Assembly (NCBI RefSeq): GCF_000270245.1
Contig: NC_015635.1
Coordinates: 2,790,001-2,854,000, forward strand
Length of the DNA stretch: 64,000 nucleotides
Direction of reading: 5' to 3'
Source: Microlunatus phosphovorus NM-1
GTDB lineage: Bacteria; Actinomycetota; Actinomycetes; Propionibacteriales; Propionibacteriaceae
Below the pieces are notes generated by a model. That model was not told where the DNA came from, did not search any database, and saw only the letters and a program-made list of their open reading frames with translations. Below, one piece after another: positions 16,777 to 25,207 of this stretch. Every line of letters starts with the position of its first letter. Within the stretch, counting starts at the first letter, position 1. A program made the translations under genes and the position numbers.

Positions 16777-18118
16777 GCTTCTCCCGCGCCCGGACCTGCA
16801 GATGCACCGGCGTACCCGTGAAGTCGAACTCCTCCCGCAACCGACGCTCGACGAAGCGCAGATAGCCGTCCTCGATCTGGCCGGAAGTGAACAGGATGAA
16901 GGTCGGCGGTCCGGCGTGCGCCTGGGTGCCGAACAGGATCCGCGGCTGCTTGCCGCCTCGCACCGGATGCGGGTGGGCAGCAACGATCCGGCCGAGGAAC
17001 GCGTTGAGCTTCCCGGTCGAGATGCGCTTCTCCCAGTTGCCGAGCGCCTCGTCGATCACCGGTCGCAGCCGGTCGACGTGCCGACCGGTCTGGGCCGAGA
17101 GGTTGACCCGCGCCGCCCAAGCGAATTGGACCAGATCTCGCTCGATCTCGCGGGTCAGATAGCGACGGCGCTCGTCGTCGGTGAGATCCCACTTGTTGAA
17201 CGCGATCACCAGTGCCCGGCCGGCCTCCTCGACGGAGCTGAGAATCCGCAGGTCCTGCTCAGTGACCGGCTCACTCGCGTCGATCACCACGACGCACACC
17301 TCGGCGCGCTCGATGGCGCCGTGGGTACGCAGGCTGGCGTAGTACTCGTGCCCGGACGCCTCCTTGACCCGGCGCCGGATCCCGGCCGTATCGATGAACC
17401 GATAGACGGTGCCCCCGACCTCGACCAGTTCGTCCACCGGATCGACCGTGGTGCCGGCGGCATTGTCGACCACGACCCGCTGCCGCCCGGCGAGGGTGTT
17501 CAGCAAGCTCGACTTGCCCACATTGGGCTTGCCGACGATCGCCACCCGCCGCGGTCCGCCGATCTCGTCATCCCGCTCCCTCGGCGCGTTCGGCAAGGCA
17601 TCCAGGATCGCGTCGAGCAGATCGCCACTGCCTCGGCCGTGCAACGCCGAGACCGCGTACGGCTCCCCCAGGCCCAGATTCCACATCGCGGCAGCCTCGG
17701 CCTCGGTCCGTGGATCGTCGACCTTGTTCGCCGCCAGTACGACCGGCTTCTTGCTGCGCCGGAGCACCCTGACCACGGCCTCGTCCTCGTCGAGGATCCC
17801 GACGGTGGCATCGACGACGAACAGCACCGCATCGGCGGTCTCGATAGCCATCTCGGCCTGCTCGGCGATCTGGGCGGCCATCCCGACCGCGTCGGAGACC
17901 CAGCCCCCGGTGTCGACCACCGTGAACTGGCGGCCGTTCCACAGCGCGTCATAGCTCACCCGGTCCCGGGTCACCCCAGGGATGTCCTGGACGACGGCTT
18001 CGCGGCGCCCGATGATCCGGTTCACCAGGGTGGACTTGCCGACATTGGGTCGCCCGACTACTGCGACGACCGGCCAGGTCTCGCGCGGATCCTCGTCGGC
18101 GAATCGGGAGACGGTCAT
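16757..18118 (-). CDS. der: Ribosome biogenesis GTPase Der (EngA)
   Basis: A 453-residue GTPase with the two tandem G domains unique to Der: [16 protein letters not shown] at about residues 24-39 and [16 protein letters not shown] at about 200-215, each with DTGGW or DTAGI and NKVD or NKWD motifs, then the KH-like domain ([33 protein letters not shown]). It acts in late assembly of the 50S subunit. Its ATG overlaps the cmk stop by four bases (ATGA), the standard actinobacterial cmk-der arrangement. Confidence 0.97.
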   Translation of the reverse strand: MTVSRFADEDPRETWPVVAVVGRPNVGKSTLVNRIIGRREAVVQDIPGVTRDRVSYDALWNGRQFTVVDTGGWVSDAVGMAAQIAEQAEMAIETADAVLFVVDATVGILDEDEAVVRVLRRSKKPVVLAANKVDDPRTEAEAAAMWNLGLGEPYAVSALHGRGSGDLLDAILDALPNAPRERDDEIGGPRRVAIVGKPNVGKSSLLNTLAGRQRVVVDNAAGTTVDPVDELVEVGGTVYRFIDTAGIRRRVKEASGHEYYASLRTHGAIERAEVCVVVIDASEPVTEQDLRILSSVEEAGRALVIAFNKWDLTDDERRRYLTREIERDLVQFAWAARVNLSAQTGRHVDRLRPVIDEALGNWEKRISTGKLNAFLGRIVAAHPHPVRGGKQPRILFGTQAHAGPPTFILFTSGQIEDGYLRFVERRLREEFDFTGTPVHLQVRAREKRGKQSR

Positions 18119-18858
18119 CGCGGTGCGACCGCCGGGATATGCCCCACCGACACTCGACGGGCCAGGCCGACGATCACGTCGATCACCTCGGGCAGGCTCA
18201 GGTGGGTGGAGTCGACCACGACCACGCCGTCCGCAGCCTCGGTGAACGCGGCGACCGTTGAATCGTCCCGGTCGCGGCGGATCACCTGGTCGGTCACCTC
18301 GGCGCTGGTCGCTTTCTCCCCCAGCTCGGCCTGCCGACGGGCCACCCGGGCCGCCGGATCCGCGACCAGCAACACCCGGACCGGTGCCTCCGGGGCGACC
18401 ACCGTGGTGATGTCCCGACCCTCCGCGACGATTCCTTTCCGGGTCCCGCCGATGATGGCTCGCTGCCGGGCGATGAGGTTTGCCCGGACCGCCAGATTGG
18501 TGGCGACCGAGCTGACCGCCGCCGAGACCGCTGGCTCTCGGATCGCCTCGGTGACATCGGTGCCGTTGATGGCGATTGCCGGATCCGACGGCTCCAGAGT
18601 GCTGGCGATGTCGGCGGCTTCGATCAGGGCGGCGACCGCGTCGGCGTCGCCGGTATCGACACCGGAGTCGAGCACCAGCCTGGTGGCCGCGCGATACATC
18701 GCACCGGTGTCCAGGTAGGCCAGCCCGAGCTTCTTCGCAACCCCACGAGCGGTGCTCGACTTGCCCGACCCACTGGGTCCGTCGATGGCGATCACCAACC
18801 GCTCGGCCTCAGGTGCGGGGCGGCGAGGCGCCTTTGCGGGCTCAATCTCGTCAGACAC
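18115..18858 (-). CDS. cmk: Cytidylate kinase
   Basis: A 247-residue (d)CMP kinase using ATP. P-loop GPSGSGKSS at about 27-35, then [10 protein letters not shown], the CMP-binding FAMILY segment, and [29 protein letters not shown]. The first ~20 residues are a variable extension. GTG 18858 is preceded by TAGTCT and a 6-base gap, indicating its own leaderless promoter even though tyrA lies just upstream on the same strand; a shortened hairpin element separates the two. Confidence 0.95.
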   Translation of the reverse strand: MSDEIEPAKAPRRPAPEAERLVIAIDGPSGSGKSSTARGVAKKLGLAYLDTGAMYRAATRLVLDSGVDTGDADAVAALIEAADIASTLEPSDPAIAINGTDVTEAIREPAVSAAVSSVATNLAVRANLIARQRAIIGGTRKGIVAEGRDITTVVAPEAPVRVLLVADPAARVARRQAELGEKATSAEVTDQVIRRDRDDSTVAAFTEAADGVVVVDSTHLSLPEVIDVIVGLARRVSVGHIPAVAPR

Positions 18859-18864
18859 CCGGTC

Positions 18865-18870
18865 AGACTA
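18865..18870 (-). promoter_or_regulatory. -10 element for leaderless cmk-der mRNA
   Basis: Minus-strand TAGTCT ends 6 bases before the cmk GTG. It lies 8 bp downstream (in transcription direction) of the short hairpin element at 18879-18916, so this element divides the tyrA end from a new promoter. Confidence 0.5.
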
Positions 18871-18878
18871 CTGTGTTT

Positions 18879-18916
18879 GTCGTCACTCGCTCTGCAGCGG
18901 AGCCGCTCGCGACGGG
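18879..18916 (+). repeat. Shortened copy of the 131-bp hairpin element
   Basis: GTCGTCACTCGC at the left and CCGCTCGCGACGGG at the right are the two ends of the 131-bp element with about 95 bp of middle removed. It lies 23 bp past the tyrA stop and just before the cmk promoter. Confidence 0.6.
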
Positions 18917-18939
18917 AGCCGACGGAAGGGCATGGACGG

Positions 18940-20049
18940 TCAGGGCTGGACGAACCAGCCGCGACCTGCCATCCGTGCCGCCAGTCCGGCCGCTGCGTCG
19001 GGAGCGACCGCCAACGCCAGATAGCCGACCTGCCGGTTCTGGTCGTGGTCGATCGACACGTCCTCGACGTTGACGCCGAGCTCGTCCACGTCGGCGAAGA
19101 GCTTCGCCAACGCGCCCGGCGTGTCGGGGATCTCGACCACCACCTGTTGGTACGCGACCGCAGGCGCACCGTGCTTGCCCGGGATCCGGCGGGTGCCGGT
19201 GACCGCACGGGCCAGTCGATCGCGCAGCGCTCGAGTATCGCGGTGCCCGTCGGACCGGATGGCCGCACCATCCTCGATCGCACCGATCAGCTGACCGAGA
19301 TCGTCTCGAACCTGCCGAAGCTCGGACAGCACAGCCGCTGAGTTGGCCGTCAGAATCTGCTCCCACAGTCCCGGGTCGCTGCCGGCGACCCGGGTCACAT
19401 CGCGTAAACCGGGACCGGCCAATGCCAGATCCTGCTCACCCATGGTGGTCAGATGACCAGCGGTCAACACCGACATCAGATGCGGCAGGTGCGAGACCCG
19501 GGCCACCGCGGCGTCATGCTCGTCCACGTCCATGATCACCGTCCGCGCATCGCACGCTCGCGCGAGCCGGGTGACCGCGTCGATCGCCGCCGGGTCTGAG
19601 CGTCGATGCGGCGTGATCACCCAGGTGCGGTCGGCGAAAAGGTCGGCCCGCGCCGCGGTGGGTCCGGAGTGCTGGGTGCCGGCCATCGGGTGCGAGCCGA
19701 CATAGCGATGCAGCTCACGGTGTCCCCACAGGGTGTCGAGCACCTCCGCCTTGACCGACCCGACATCGGTGACGGTGGCGTACGGATAGGTCTCCAGCGC
19801 GGTACGCACCACGCCGGCCAACGCTCGGGGCGGCACCGCCACGACCACCAGTTCCACGGCCGACGCAGACGGAGTCTCCACCGATCCGGCACCCAGCGTC
19901 TCGGCGACCCGGGCATGGCTGACCTTGGCATCACGCAGGTGGACCGCCCAGCCCTGCTGGGTGAGCGCGGATCCGATCGAGGCTCCGATCAACCCGACCC
20001 CGATCACCACCACCCGCGAACGCTCCTCCGCAGACTGGTTGGCGTTCAC
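18940..20049 (-). CDS. tyrA: Prephenate dehydrogenase with ACT domain
   Basis: A 369-residue NAD-dependent prephenate dehydrogenase, making 4-hydroxyphenylpyruvate for tyrosine. The Rossmann motif [13 protein letters not shown] starts near residue 17, the substrate-site region has [14 protein letters not shown] with the catalytic histidine, and residues about 288-360 are an ACT domain ([35 protein letters not shown]), probably for tyrosine feedback. Its ATG overlaps the prcA stop by four bases, so an amino-acid gene is translationally coupled to the proteasome operon. Confidence 0.95.
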   Translation of the reverse strand: MNANQSAEERSRVVVIGVGLIGASIGSALTQQGWAVHLRDAKVSHARVAETLGAGSVETPSASAVELVVVAVPPRALAGVVRTALETYPYATVTDVGSVKAEVLDTLWGHRELHRYVGSHPMAGTQHSGPTAARADLFADRTWVITPHRRSDPAAIDAVTRLARACDARTVIMDVDEHDAAVARVSHLPHLMSVLTAGHLTTMGEQDLALAGPGLRDVTRVAGSDPGLWEQILTANSAAVLSELRQVRDDLGQLIGAIEDGAAIRSDGHRDTRALRDRLARAVTGTRRIPGKHGAPAVAYQQVVVEIPDTPGALAKLFADVDELGVNVEDVSIDHDQNRQVGYLALAVAPDAAAGLAARMAGRGWFVQP

Positions 20050-20807
20050 CCGCCGTCGGGCCCGGGCTCGGCCTCAGGCTCAGCGATGCCGACCAACTCA
20101 GGTGCCGCGGTCAACAGCTCGGTCAGCCAGGCCCCCTTCACCCGGCGGAATTTGCGGGGCAGCGGCCGGGTCCGATCCAGGATCGCGACCTCCAACGCCC
20201 CTGCGCCCAGCTCTCGTGGGGTCGCGTTGGGCCCGCCGTCGCTGGACAGCGCCCGTACCGCCAGCTGGACGGCGGCGGCGAGATCCAGGTCCCGCCGGTA
20301 GCCGCGTCGCACCGCCTCGGTGATCGCCTCGGCCGACCCGCCCATCACGGCGTACGCGTCCTCATCGGCGACCGAACCGTCGTAGGTGAGCCGGTAGATC
20401 TGGTCGAGTTCCGGCGTCGCCCCCAGCTCGGCGACCACGATCTCCACCTCGTACGGCTTCTCCCCACCGGAGGAGAAGATCGTGCCCAGCAGTTGTGCGT
20501 ACGCGTTCGCCAGGCCGCGTCCGGTGACATCGGTGCGGTCATAGCTGTAGCCGCGCAGATCGGCGTAGCGGATGCCGGCGGTCCGCAAGTTCTCGAACTC
20601 GTTGTAACGTCCGACCGCCGCGAAGCCGATCCGGTCGTAGATCTCGCTGACCTTATGCAACGCCTGGGAGCGGTTCTCCGCGACGAACACGATGCCGTCG
20701 GCATAGCGCAGCACCACCACCGAACGGCCCCGGGCGATTCCCTTGCGGGCGAAGTCCGCCCGATCCTTCATCTGCTGCTCAGGAGCAACGTAGAACGGCA
20801 TGCTCAC
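20046..20807 (-). CDS. prcA: Proteasome subunit alpha
   Basis: A 253-residue alpha-type subunit of the actinobacterial 20S proteasome. It starts with the N-terminal helix segment [27 protein letters not shown] that gates the pore, and contains the alpha-ring core [58 protein letters not shown]. No catalytic threonine, as expected. GTG 20807 overlaps the prcB stop (GTGA); ATG two codons later is an alternative. The pafA gene that often follows is replaced here by tyrA. Confidence 0.97.
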   Translation of the reverse strand: MSMPFYVAPEQQMKDRADFARKGIARGRSVVVLRYADGIVFVAENRSQALHKVSEIYDRIGFAAVGRYNEFENLRTAGIRYADLRGYSYDRTDVTGRGLANAYAQLLGTIFSSGGEKPYEVEIVVAELGATPELDQIYRLTYDGSVADEDAYAVMGGSAEAITEAVRRGYRRDLDLAAAVQLAVRALSSDGGPNATPRELGAGALEVAILDRTRPLPRKFRRVKGAWLTELLTAAPELVGIAEPEAEPGPDGG

Positions 20808-21643
20808 AGCAGCGGCGCTCCTGGTCCGTCGGGCCGCCGCATCCGGGCGGCGATGACCTGATCCACGATCGCTGCGACCGCGTCGTCGCTCGCCCGGGTC
20901 ACCCCGTCTGCGGTCGCGGTCATCACGATCGGGAAGATCCGCCGGGTGAGATCGGGGCCGCCCGTGGCCGAGTCGTCATCGGAGGCGTCGTACAGCGCCT
21001 GGATCACGGCGGTGGCGGCCTCGGTCGCCGTCAGATCGGGCCGATAGAGCTTCTTCAGCGAGCCGCGAGCGAACACCGAGCCGGAGCCCACCGAGAAGAA
21101 GGCCTGCTCCTCGTAGCGTCCGCCGGTGGCGTCGTAGGAGAAGATCCGGCCTTCCTGCCGCGCCAGATCCCAGCCGGCGAACAGCGGCACCACGACGAAG
21201 CCCTGCAAGGCCATGCCCAGGTTCTGCCGGATCATGGTGGCAAGCCGATTCGCCTTGCCGACCAGCGACAGCGGGGCACCTTCGATCTTCTCGTAGTGCT
21301 CGAGTTCCAGCTGGAACAGCCGCACCATCTCCACGGCCAGACCGGCCGAGCCGGCGATCCCGATGATCGAGTACTCGTCGGCCGGGTAGACCTTCTCGAT
21401 ATCGCGCTGGGCGATCATGTTGCCCATCGTGGCTCGCCGGTCGCCGGCGACGACCACACCGCCGGGAAAGGTCGCGGCGACGATCGTCGTGCCGTGCGGC
21501 GCCAGATCAGCCACCGAGGCACCAGGGCTCTCGGCGCGGGCCCCGGGCAGCACGTTCGGCGCGACGGCCGCAGCGAAGTCGGTGAAGGAGGACGTGCCGG
21601 CCTGCAGGAAGGCCGGCGGCAGCGCGGTCAGTCGTTCGGTCAC
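20804..21643 (-). CDS. prcB: Proteasome subunit beta (catalytic)
   Basis: A 279-residue precursor of the catalytic beta subunit. A 51-residue propeptide ends in APHG, and cleavage exposes Thr52 of [27 protein letters not shown], the N-terminal nucleophile; Asp and Lys partners are in AGDRR and the following strand. It degrades pupylated proteins inside the 20S chamber capped by ARC/Mpa. GTG start overlaps the pup stop by four bases. Confidence 0.97.
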   Translation of the reverse strand: MTERLTALPPAFLQAGTSSFTDFAAAVAPNVLPGARAESPGASVADLAPHGTTIVAATFPGGVVVAGDRRATMGNMIAQRDIEKVYPADEYSIIGIAGSAGLAVEMVRLFQLELEHYEKIEGAPLSLVGKANRLATMIRQNLGMALQGFVVVPLFAGWDLARQEGRIFSYDATGGRYEEQAFFSVGSGSVFARGSLKKLYRPDLTATEAATAVIQALYDASDDDSATGGPDLTRRIFPIVMTATADGVTRASDDAVAAIVDQVIAARMRRPDGPGAPLL

Positions 21644-21834
21644 TGCCCGCCCTTCTGCACGAACGACCGCACGAACTCCTCGGCGTTGTTCTCCAGCACC
21701 GAGTCGATCTCGTCCAGCAGCGAGTCGACGTCTGCGTCGAGCTCGGCCTTGTGGGCGCTGTCGGCCGGTGCCAGTTCCTCGGCGGCCTCGGTCTCTGTGT
21801 GCCGGGACCTGCTCTTGTGTTCTGACTCAGGCAT
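21640..21834 (-). CDS. pup: Prokaryotic ubiquitin-like protein Pup
   Basis: A 64-residue, highly acidic, disordered protein. The C-terminal half [25 protein letters not shown] is the Pup signature; it ends in GGQ, so Dop must deamidate the final Gln to Glu before conjugation to lysines. The start was set at ATG 21834, which has a strong AGGAGG site and gives the standard Pup length; the frame is open 20 codons further up but without support. A TAGGCT -10 lies 38 bp upstream, just after the hairpin array, so pup-prcBA can be transcribed without dop. Confidence 0.97.
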   Translation of the reverse strand: MPESEHKSRSRHTETEAAEELAPADSAHKAELDADVDSLLDEIDSVLENNAEEFVRSFVQKGGQ

Positions 21835-21871
21835 CTGTGCACCTCCTACACCTTGGGCTGATGTCATGACC

Positions 21872-21877
21872 AGCCTA
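21872..21877 (-). promoter_or_regulatory. -10 element for pup-prcB-prcA
   Basis: Minus-strand TAGGCT lies between the three hairpin copies and pup, leaving a leader of about 30 bases that contains the AGGAGG site. It would give the pup-prcBA group its own promoter separate from dop. Confidence 0.45.
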
Positions 21878-21886
21878 TCCGTGTCA

Positions 21887-22279
21887 GTCGTCACTCGCGG
21901 TGAGGCCGCGCTCCCAAGACTCCGTCTTCGCTCCTCGTTCGCAAACGGAAGAACGTGTTTGCTCTCTCGTCGCTCCAGACGGAGCCCTCGCTCCGCCTCA
22001 CGGCCGCTCGCGGTGTGGTCGTCGCTCGCGGTGAGGCCGCGCTCCCAAGACTCCGTCTTCGCTCCTCGTTCGCAAACGGAAGAACGTGTTTGCTCTCTCG
22101 TCGCTCCAGACGGAGCCGTCGCTCCGCCTCACGGCCGCTCGCGGTGTGGTCGTCGCTCGCTGTGAGGCCGCGCTCCCAAGACTCCGTCTTCGCTCCTCGT
22201 TCGCAAACGGAAGAACGTGTTTGCTCTCTCGTCGCTCCAGACGGAGCCCTCGCTCCGCCTCACGGCCGCTCGCGACGGG
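21887..22279 (+). repeat. Three tandem 131-bp hairpin elements between dop and pup
   Basis: Three nearly identical units begin at 21887, 22018 and 22149, a period of exactly 131 bp. Each contains nested inverted repeats: GTGAGGC/GCCTCAC, CTCCGTCT/AGACGGAG and a central GCAAAC/GTTTGC around a ten-base loop. Unit 3 ends GCTCGCGACGGG; units 1 and 2 end GCTCGCGGTGTG. The last 20 bases of unit 3 encode the end of dop. No protein is convincingly encoded. The array lies between the dop stop and the pup promoter. Confidence 0.92.
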
Positions 22280-23822
22280 GCTCCAGGTTCTCGAACAGCG
22301 CCACGACATCATCGCTGGCGTCGATCACCGGGCCGACCTGGGCTTTGGTGCCCTTCAACGGATCCAGCAAGGGCAACCTCTGCAGGGCGGGTTTGCCGGG
22401 CACATCGAAGATCACCGAGTCCCAGGACGCGGCGACCACCGCAGGACCGTACTTCTCCATCACCCGCCCCCGGAAATAGGCCCTGGTGTCGGTGGGCGGC
22501 GCCAGCCGGGCCTGCTCGATCTCCTCGCCGGTGAGCAGCTGACGCATCCGACCCTTGCGGACCAGGGCAGCGAACAGGCTGCGCTGGGGATCCACGTCGC
22601 AATACTGCAGGTCGATCAGCGCCAGCTTCGGCGATGCCCAGCCGAGCCCGTCCCGATTGCGGTACGACTCCATCAGCTGCAGCTTCGCCACCCAGTCGAG
22701 CTGATCGGCCAGCTCCGTCGGGTCGCGGCGCAGTGTGTCGAGGACCTCCTGCCAGCGGGTGAAGATGTCCTTCGCCTCGATCCGGGCTGACTCCCCCAGC
22801 TCGCCCGCGTGCCGCTCATAGCAGGCCCGGGCCGCGTCCAGATAGACCTCTTGCAGGTCCATCGCCGTCACCCGACGGCCGTCGACCAACCGCAGCAGCT
22901 GCCGGCAGGTCGGGTCATGGCTGACGGCTCGCATGGTCATCACCGGCTGGTCGACCCGTACGGTGGGCGGCACGAGCCCGGCCTCGATCGCCCGGAGCAC
23001 CCAGGACGCCGTGCCGACCTTCAGGTAGGTGGAGATCTCCGACAGGTTCGCGTCACCGGTGATCACGTGCAGCCGTCGGTGCAAGGTGGCGTCGGCGTGC
23101 GGCTCGTCGCGGGTATTGATGATCGGCCGGTTGAGCGTAGTCTCCAGCCCCACCTCGGCCTCGAAGAAGTCGGCCCGCTGGCTGATCTGGAACCCGGGTC
23201 GCTGGCTCGCCTGGCCCAGACCGACCCGGCCGGCACCGGTGAACACCTGCCGGGAGACCAGGAAGCCGGTGAACTGGGTCACCACCCGGTCGAACGGGGT
23301 GCTGCGCTCCAGCAGATAGTTCTCGTGAGTGCCGTAGGAGGCGCCCTTGCCGTCGGTGTTGTTCTTGTAGAGGCGCACCGAGCAGCCGAGGTTGCGACTG
23401 GCCTGGGCGGCAGCGATCGCCATCACCACATCACCGGCCTTGTCGTAGCGCACCGCGTCGAGCGCGCTGGTCACCTCCGGGCCGGAATACTCCGGGTGGG
23501 CATGGTCCACATAGAGCCGGGCTCCGTTGGTCAAGATCAGATTGGCCATGCCGAGGTCGTCGTCGGTCAACTGGTCGGGGTGCGCCTGAGCGCGGTTGAT
23601 CTCGTAGCCGCGGATATCGCGCAGCGGTGTCTCGGTCTCGTAGTCCCAGCCGGCCTGCCGGGTGGTGGTCGTCCAGCCGTAGCCCTTGACGACATGGTTC
23701 GACAACTGCATCGGGTGCAGCTCTTCACCCACCGGCTGCCCGAGCGCCGAGATCCCGTACTCCGTCTCGATCCCCATCACCCGGAGGGCTGGGGGGAGTT
23801 CTGGGGACGCGAGCTGACTCAT
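22260..23822 (-). CDS. dop: Depupylase/deamidase Dop
   Basis: A 520-residue member of the Dop/PafA family of glutamine-synthetase-like enzymes. Dop rather than PafA is indicated by MGIETEYGISALGQPVGEELHPMQLSNHVV and by the region NLILTNGARLYVDHAHPEYSGPEV. It deamidates Pup and removes Pup from targets. ATG 23822 is preceded by TAGGCT and a six-base gap, pointing to a leaderless mRNA. Its last residues EPRRERP and stop codon lie in the third hairpin copy, so the original C-terminus may have been replaced. Confidence 0.95.
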   Translation of the reverse strand: MSQLASPELPPALRVMGIETEYGISALGQPVGEELHPMQLSNHVVKGYGWTTTTRQAGWDYETETPLRDIRGYEINRAQAHPDQLTDDDLGMANLILTNGARLYVDHAHPEYSGPEVTSALDAVRYDKAGDVVMAIAAAQASRNLGCSVRLYKNNTDGKGASYGTHENYLLERSTPFDRVVTQFTGFLVSRQVFTGAGRVGLGQASQRPGFQISQRADFFEAEVGLETTLNRPIINTRDEPHADATLHRRLHVITGDANLSEISTYLKVGTASWVLRAIEAGLVPPTVRVDQPVMTMRAVSHDPTCRQLLRLVDGRRVTAMDLQEVYLDAARACYERHAGELGESARIEAKDIFTRWQEVLDTLRRDPTELADQLDWVAKLQLMESYRNRDGLGWASPKLALIDLQYCDVDPQRSLFAALVRKGRMRQLLTGEEIEQARLAPPTDTRAYFRGRVMEKYGPAVVAASWDSVIFDVPGKPALQRLPLLDPLKGTKAQVGPVIDASDDVVALFENLEPRRERP

Positions 23823-23828
23823 GAGGTC

Positions 23829-23834
23829 AGCCTA
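23829..23834 (-). promoter_or_regulatory. -10 element for leaderless dop mRNA
   Basis: Minus-strand TAGGCT, 6 bases before the dop ATG, the same hexamer as in front of pup. Confidence 0.5.
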
Positions 23835-23861
23835 ATGGTGGCCGCTGACCCGCGGATCGGG

Positions 23862-23875
23862 GTGAACCGGTTCAC
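23862..23875. promoter_or_regulatory. 14-bp perfect palindrome between divergent dop and DUF3054 genes
   Basis: GTGAACCGGTTCAC is a perfect palindrome centred about 46 bp before the predicted dop transcription start and about 41 bp before that of the DUF3054 gene. Such a position suits a regulator acting on both promoters; the protein is unknown. Confidence 0.5.
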
Positions 23876-23909
23876 TCCCGCCGCTGGGCCCGCAGTAGTG
23901 TTCTGCGAC

Positions 23910-24287
23910 GTGAGGTACCTGCCCGCGCTCGTGGTCGACGTGGTGGCGATCATCGCGTTCGCCATTCTCGGTCGGCGCAGCCACGACGAGGCCGGGAATC
24001 TGCTCGGGGTGCTGGGCACCGCCTGGCCGTTCCTTGCCGGTGCGCTGATCGGACACGCCGTCTGTTGGGGCGTCGTCGCGCTGCGCGGCGATCAGGCCGG
24101 CTGGCGTCCTGGGGTCGTCGTCTGGGCCAGCACGCTGGTGCTCGGCATGCTGCTGCGACTGGCTTCCGGGTCGGGCGCCGCCTGGCCGTTCGTCCTGGTC
24201 GCCGGCATCGTGCTCGCCGCCCTCCTGCTCGGCTGGCGTGGGGTCTTCCGGCTGGTGCAGCGTGCCCGCACGAATGCAACGGTGTAG
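23910..24287 (+). CDS. DUF3054 family membrane protein
   Basis: A 125-residue protein with four predicted membrane helices. Family features: VDVVAIIAFAILGRRSHDEAGN, then GTAWPFLAGALIGH and a C-terminal GWRGVFRLVQRAR. DUF3054 proteins are common in actinobacteria and have no known function. The start is uncertain; GTG 23910 is preceded by TAGTGT (23896-23901), giving a leaderless mRNA, and GTG 23898 is an alternative. It is divergent from dop and convergent with the repeat-protein operon. Confidence 0.8.
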   Translation: MRYLPALVVDVVAIIAFAILGRRSHDEAGNLLGVLGTAWPFLAGALIGHAVCWGVVALRGDQAGWRPGVVVWASTLVLGMLLRLASGSGAAWPFVLVAGIVLAALLLGWRGVFRLVQRARTNATV

Positions 24288-24299
24288 GGCGCCCGCCGG

Positions 24300-24611
24300 T
24301 CAGCCAAGCGGAAGCAGGAGCAGTGCTGCGCCGCCCGCCTGCTGAATTGTTGCGCCCGCGCCGACTTCTCCTACCTTGCTCCAGGAAGAGTTCCGCACAG
24401 TGCCGGACGAATCGACTTCGCCCACCTTCGACCACGACGAATTGCGAATTGTTCCGGAGGTATCGACTTCTCCTACCTTGCTCCACGAAGAGTTCCGCAC
24501 GGTGCCGGACGAATCAACCTCGCCCACCTTTGACCAGGAAGAGTTCCGCACCGTGCCGGACGAATCAACTTCGCCCACTTTGCTCCAGGAGGAGTCCCGG
24601 ACGTCGGCCAT
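24300..24611 (-). CDS. Tandem 17-residue-repeat protein
   Basis: A 103-residue protein built of four complete and one partial copies of SSWSKVGEVDSSGTVRN (residues 7-84), ending in GAGATIQQAGGAALLLLPLG. Copies differ at only a few conservative positions (Ser/Thr, Val/Ile), while the DNA differs much more, mostly at silent sites, which indicates selection on the protein. The alternating small-hydrophobic pattern suggests a beta-solenoid or beta-flower-like stack (inference). ATG 24611 has AGGAG; it lies 11 bp behind the membrane protein gene, so they form an operon. Function unknown. Confidence 0.75.
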   Translation of the reverse strand: MADVRDSSWSKVGEVDSSGTVRNSSWSKVGEVDSSGTVRNSSWSKVGEVDTSGTIRNSSWSKVGEVDSSGTVRNSSWSKVGEVGAGATIQQAGGAALLLLPLG

Positions 24612-24622
24612 GGCAATAGCTC

Positions 24623-24976
24623 CTAACTTCCGCTGACGGCGCGACGGATCTTCGACACCTTGCCCTTGTACGCGAGCACCTGGAATCCGTTCGCGGAAAT
24701 GAAATTGTATTGGCTGAGCCAGACGTGGAGATTGCTCCCAGTACCCACTGGTTCCAAGGCAACCGACAAGATCCCGCCGTTGAAGGGGATGCTCAGATCA
24801 CCGGCGGCATCGAACAGGGCCACACCGCCGCCGATTGCTCGGGAGATGTTCGAGGCCGCTGCGTCCGGCGGTAGCGGGCTCTCGAGGTCGTACTGTTTGC
24901 GAATCTGTAGCTGCACCACTACGAGAATGACGACGATAATCGCCACAATGAGGCCGATGACCAGCTTGTAGTCCAC
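24623..24976 (-). CDS. Single-helix membrane protein, unknown
   Basis: A 117-residue protein with one membrane helix at residues 5-22 (LVIGLIVAIIVVILVVVQL) and a ~90-residue, glycine- and beta-rich soluble domain (IGGGVALFDAAGDLSIPFNGGILSVALEPVGTGSNLHVWLSQYNF). Charged residues RK directly after the helix favour a cytoplasmic domain, but topology is uncertain. GTG 24976, AGGAG upstream. It is the first gene of the operon with the repeat protein and lies 231 bp after arc. No family recognised. Confidence 0.7.
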   Translation of the reverse strand: MDYKLVIGLIVAIIVVILVVVQLQIRKQYDLESPLPPDAAASNISRAIGGGVALFDAAGDLSIPFNGGILSVALEPVGTGSNLHVWLSQYNFISANGFQVLAYKGKVSKIRRAVSGS

Positions 24977-25207
24977 GGGACTTCTTTACTCCTAGGTTCG
25001 TACGACAACGCCCACGCTGGAACTCCAGGTCGTCGAGCAGACGGATTGGACAGTTCGTCCCGATCGTTACGCTGCGGGCAACGAATCGAGCCGATTCCGT
25101 ACAAGTACGGTAGCCGTAAGAGTTGTCGTCGGCAAAACTCTGTCAACTGTTCAGGGGACAAGTCCAAGAGCCCGCGGCAGGCCGCAAAAAGCTTCCCGCA
25201 CCTACTG

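Noticed and set aside
21906-22312. Open frames across the three hairpin copies encoding repeated Arg/Ser-rich peptides
   Set aside because: 131 is not a multiple of three, so the frame changes in each unit; the inverted repeats and position between dop and pup explain the sequence better than coding.
24919-25167. 82-codon minus-strand frame between arc and the membrane protein gene
   Set aside because: It overlaps the start of the membrane protein in another frame, has no ribosome-binding site and a composition unlike a protein; the region is better read as promoter and leader.
25167-25192. GCGG...CCGC hairpin with A/T run as terminator of arc
   Set aside because: In the arc transcript the T-run comes before the hairpin, not after it, so it is not an intrinsic terminator.
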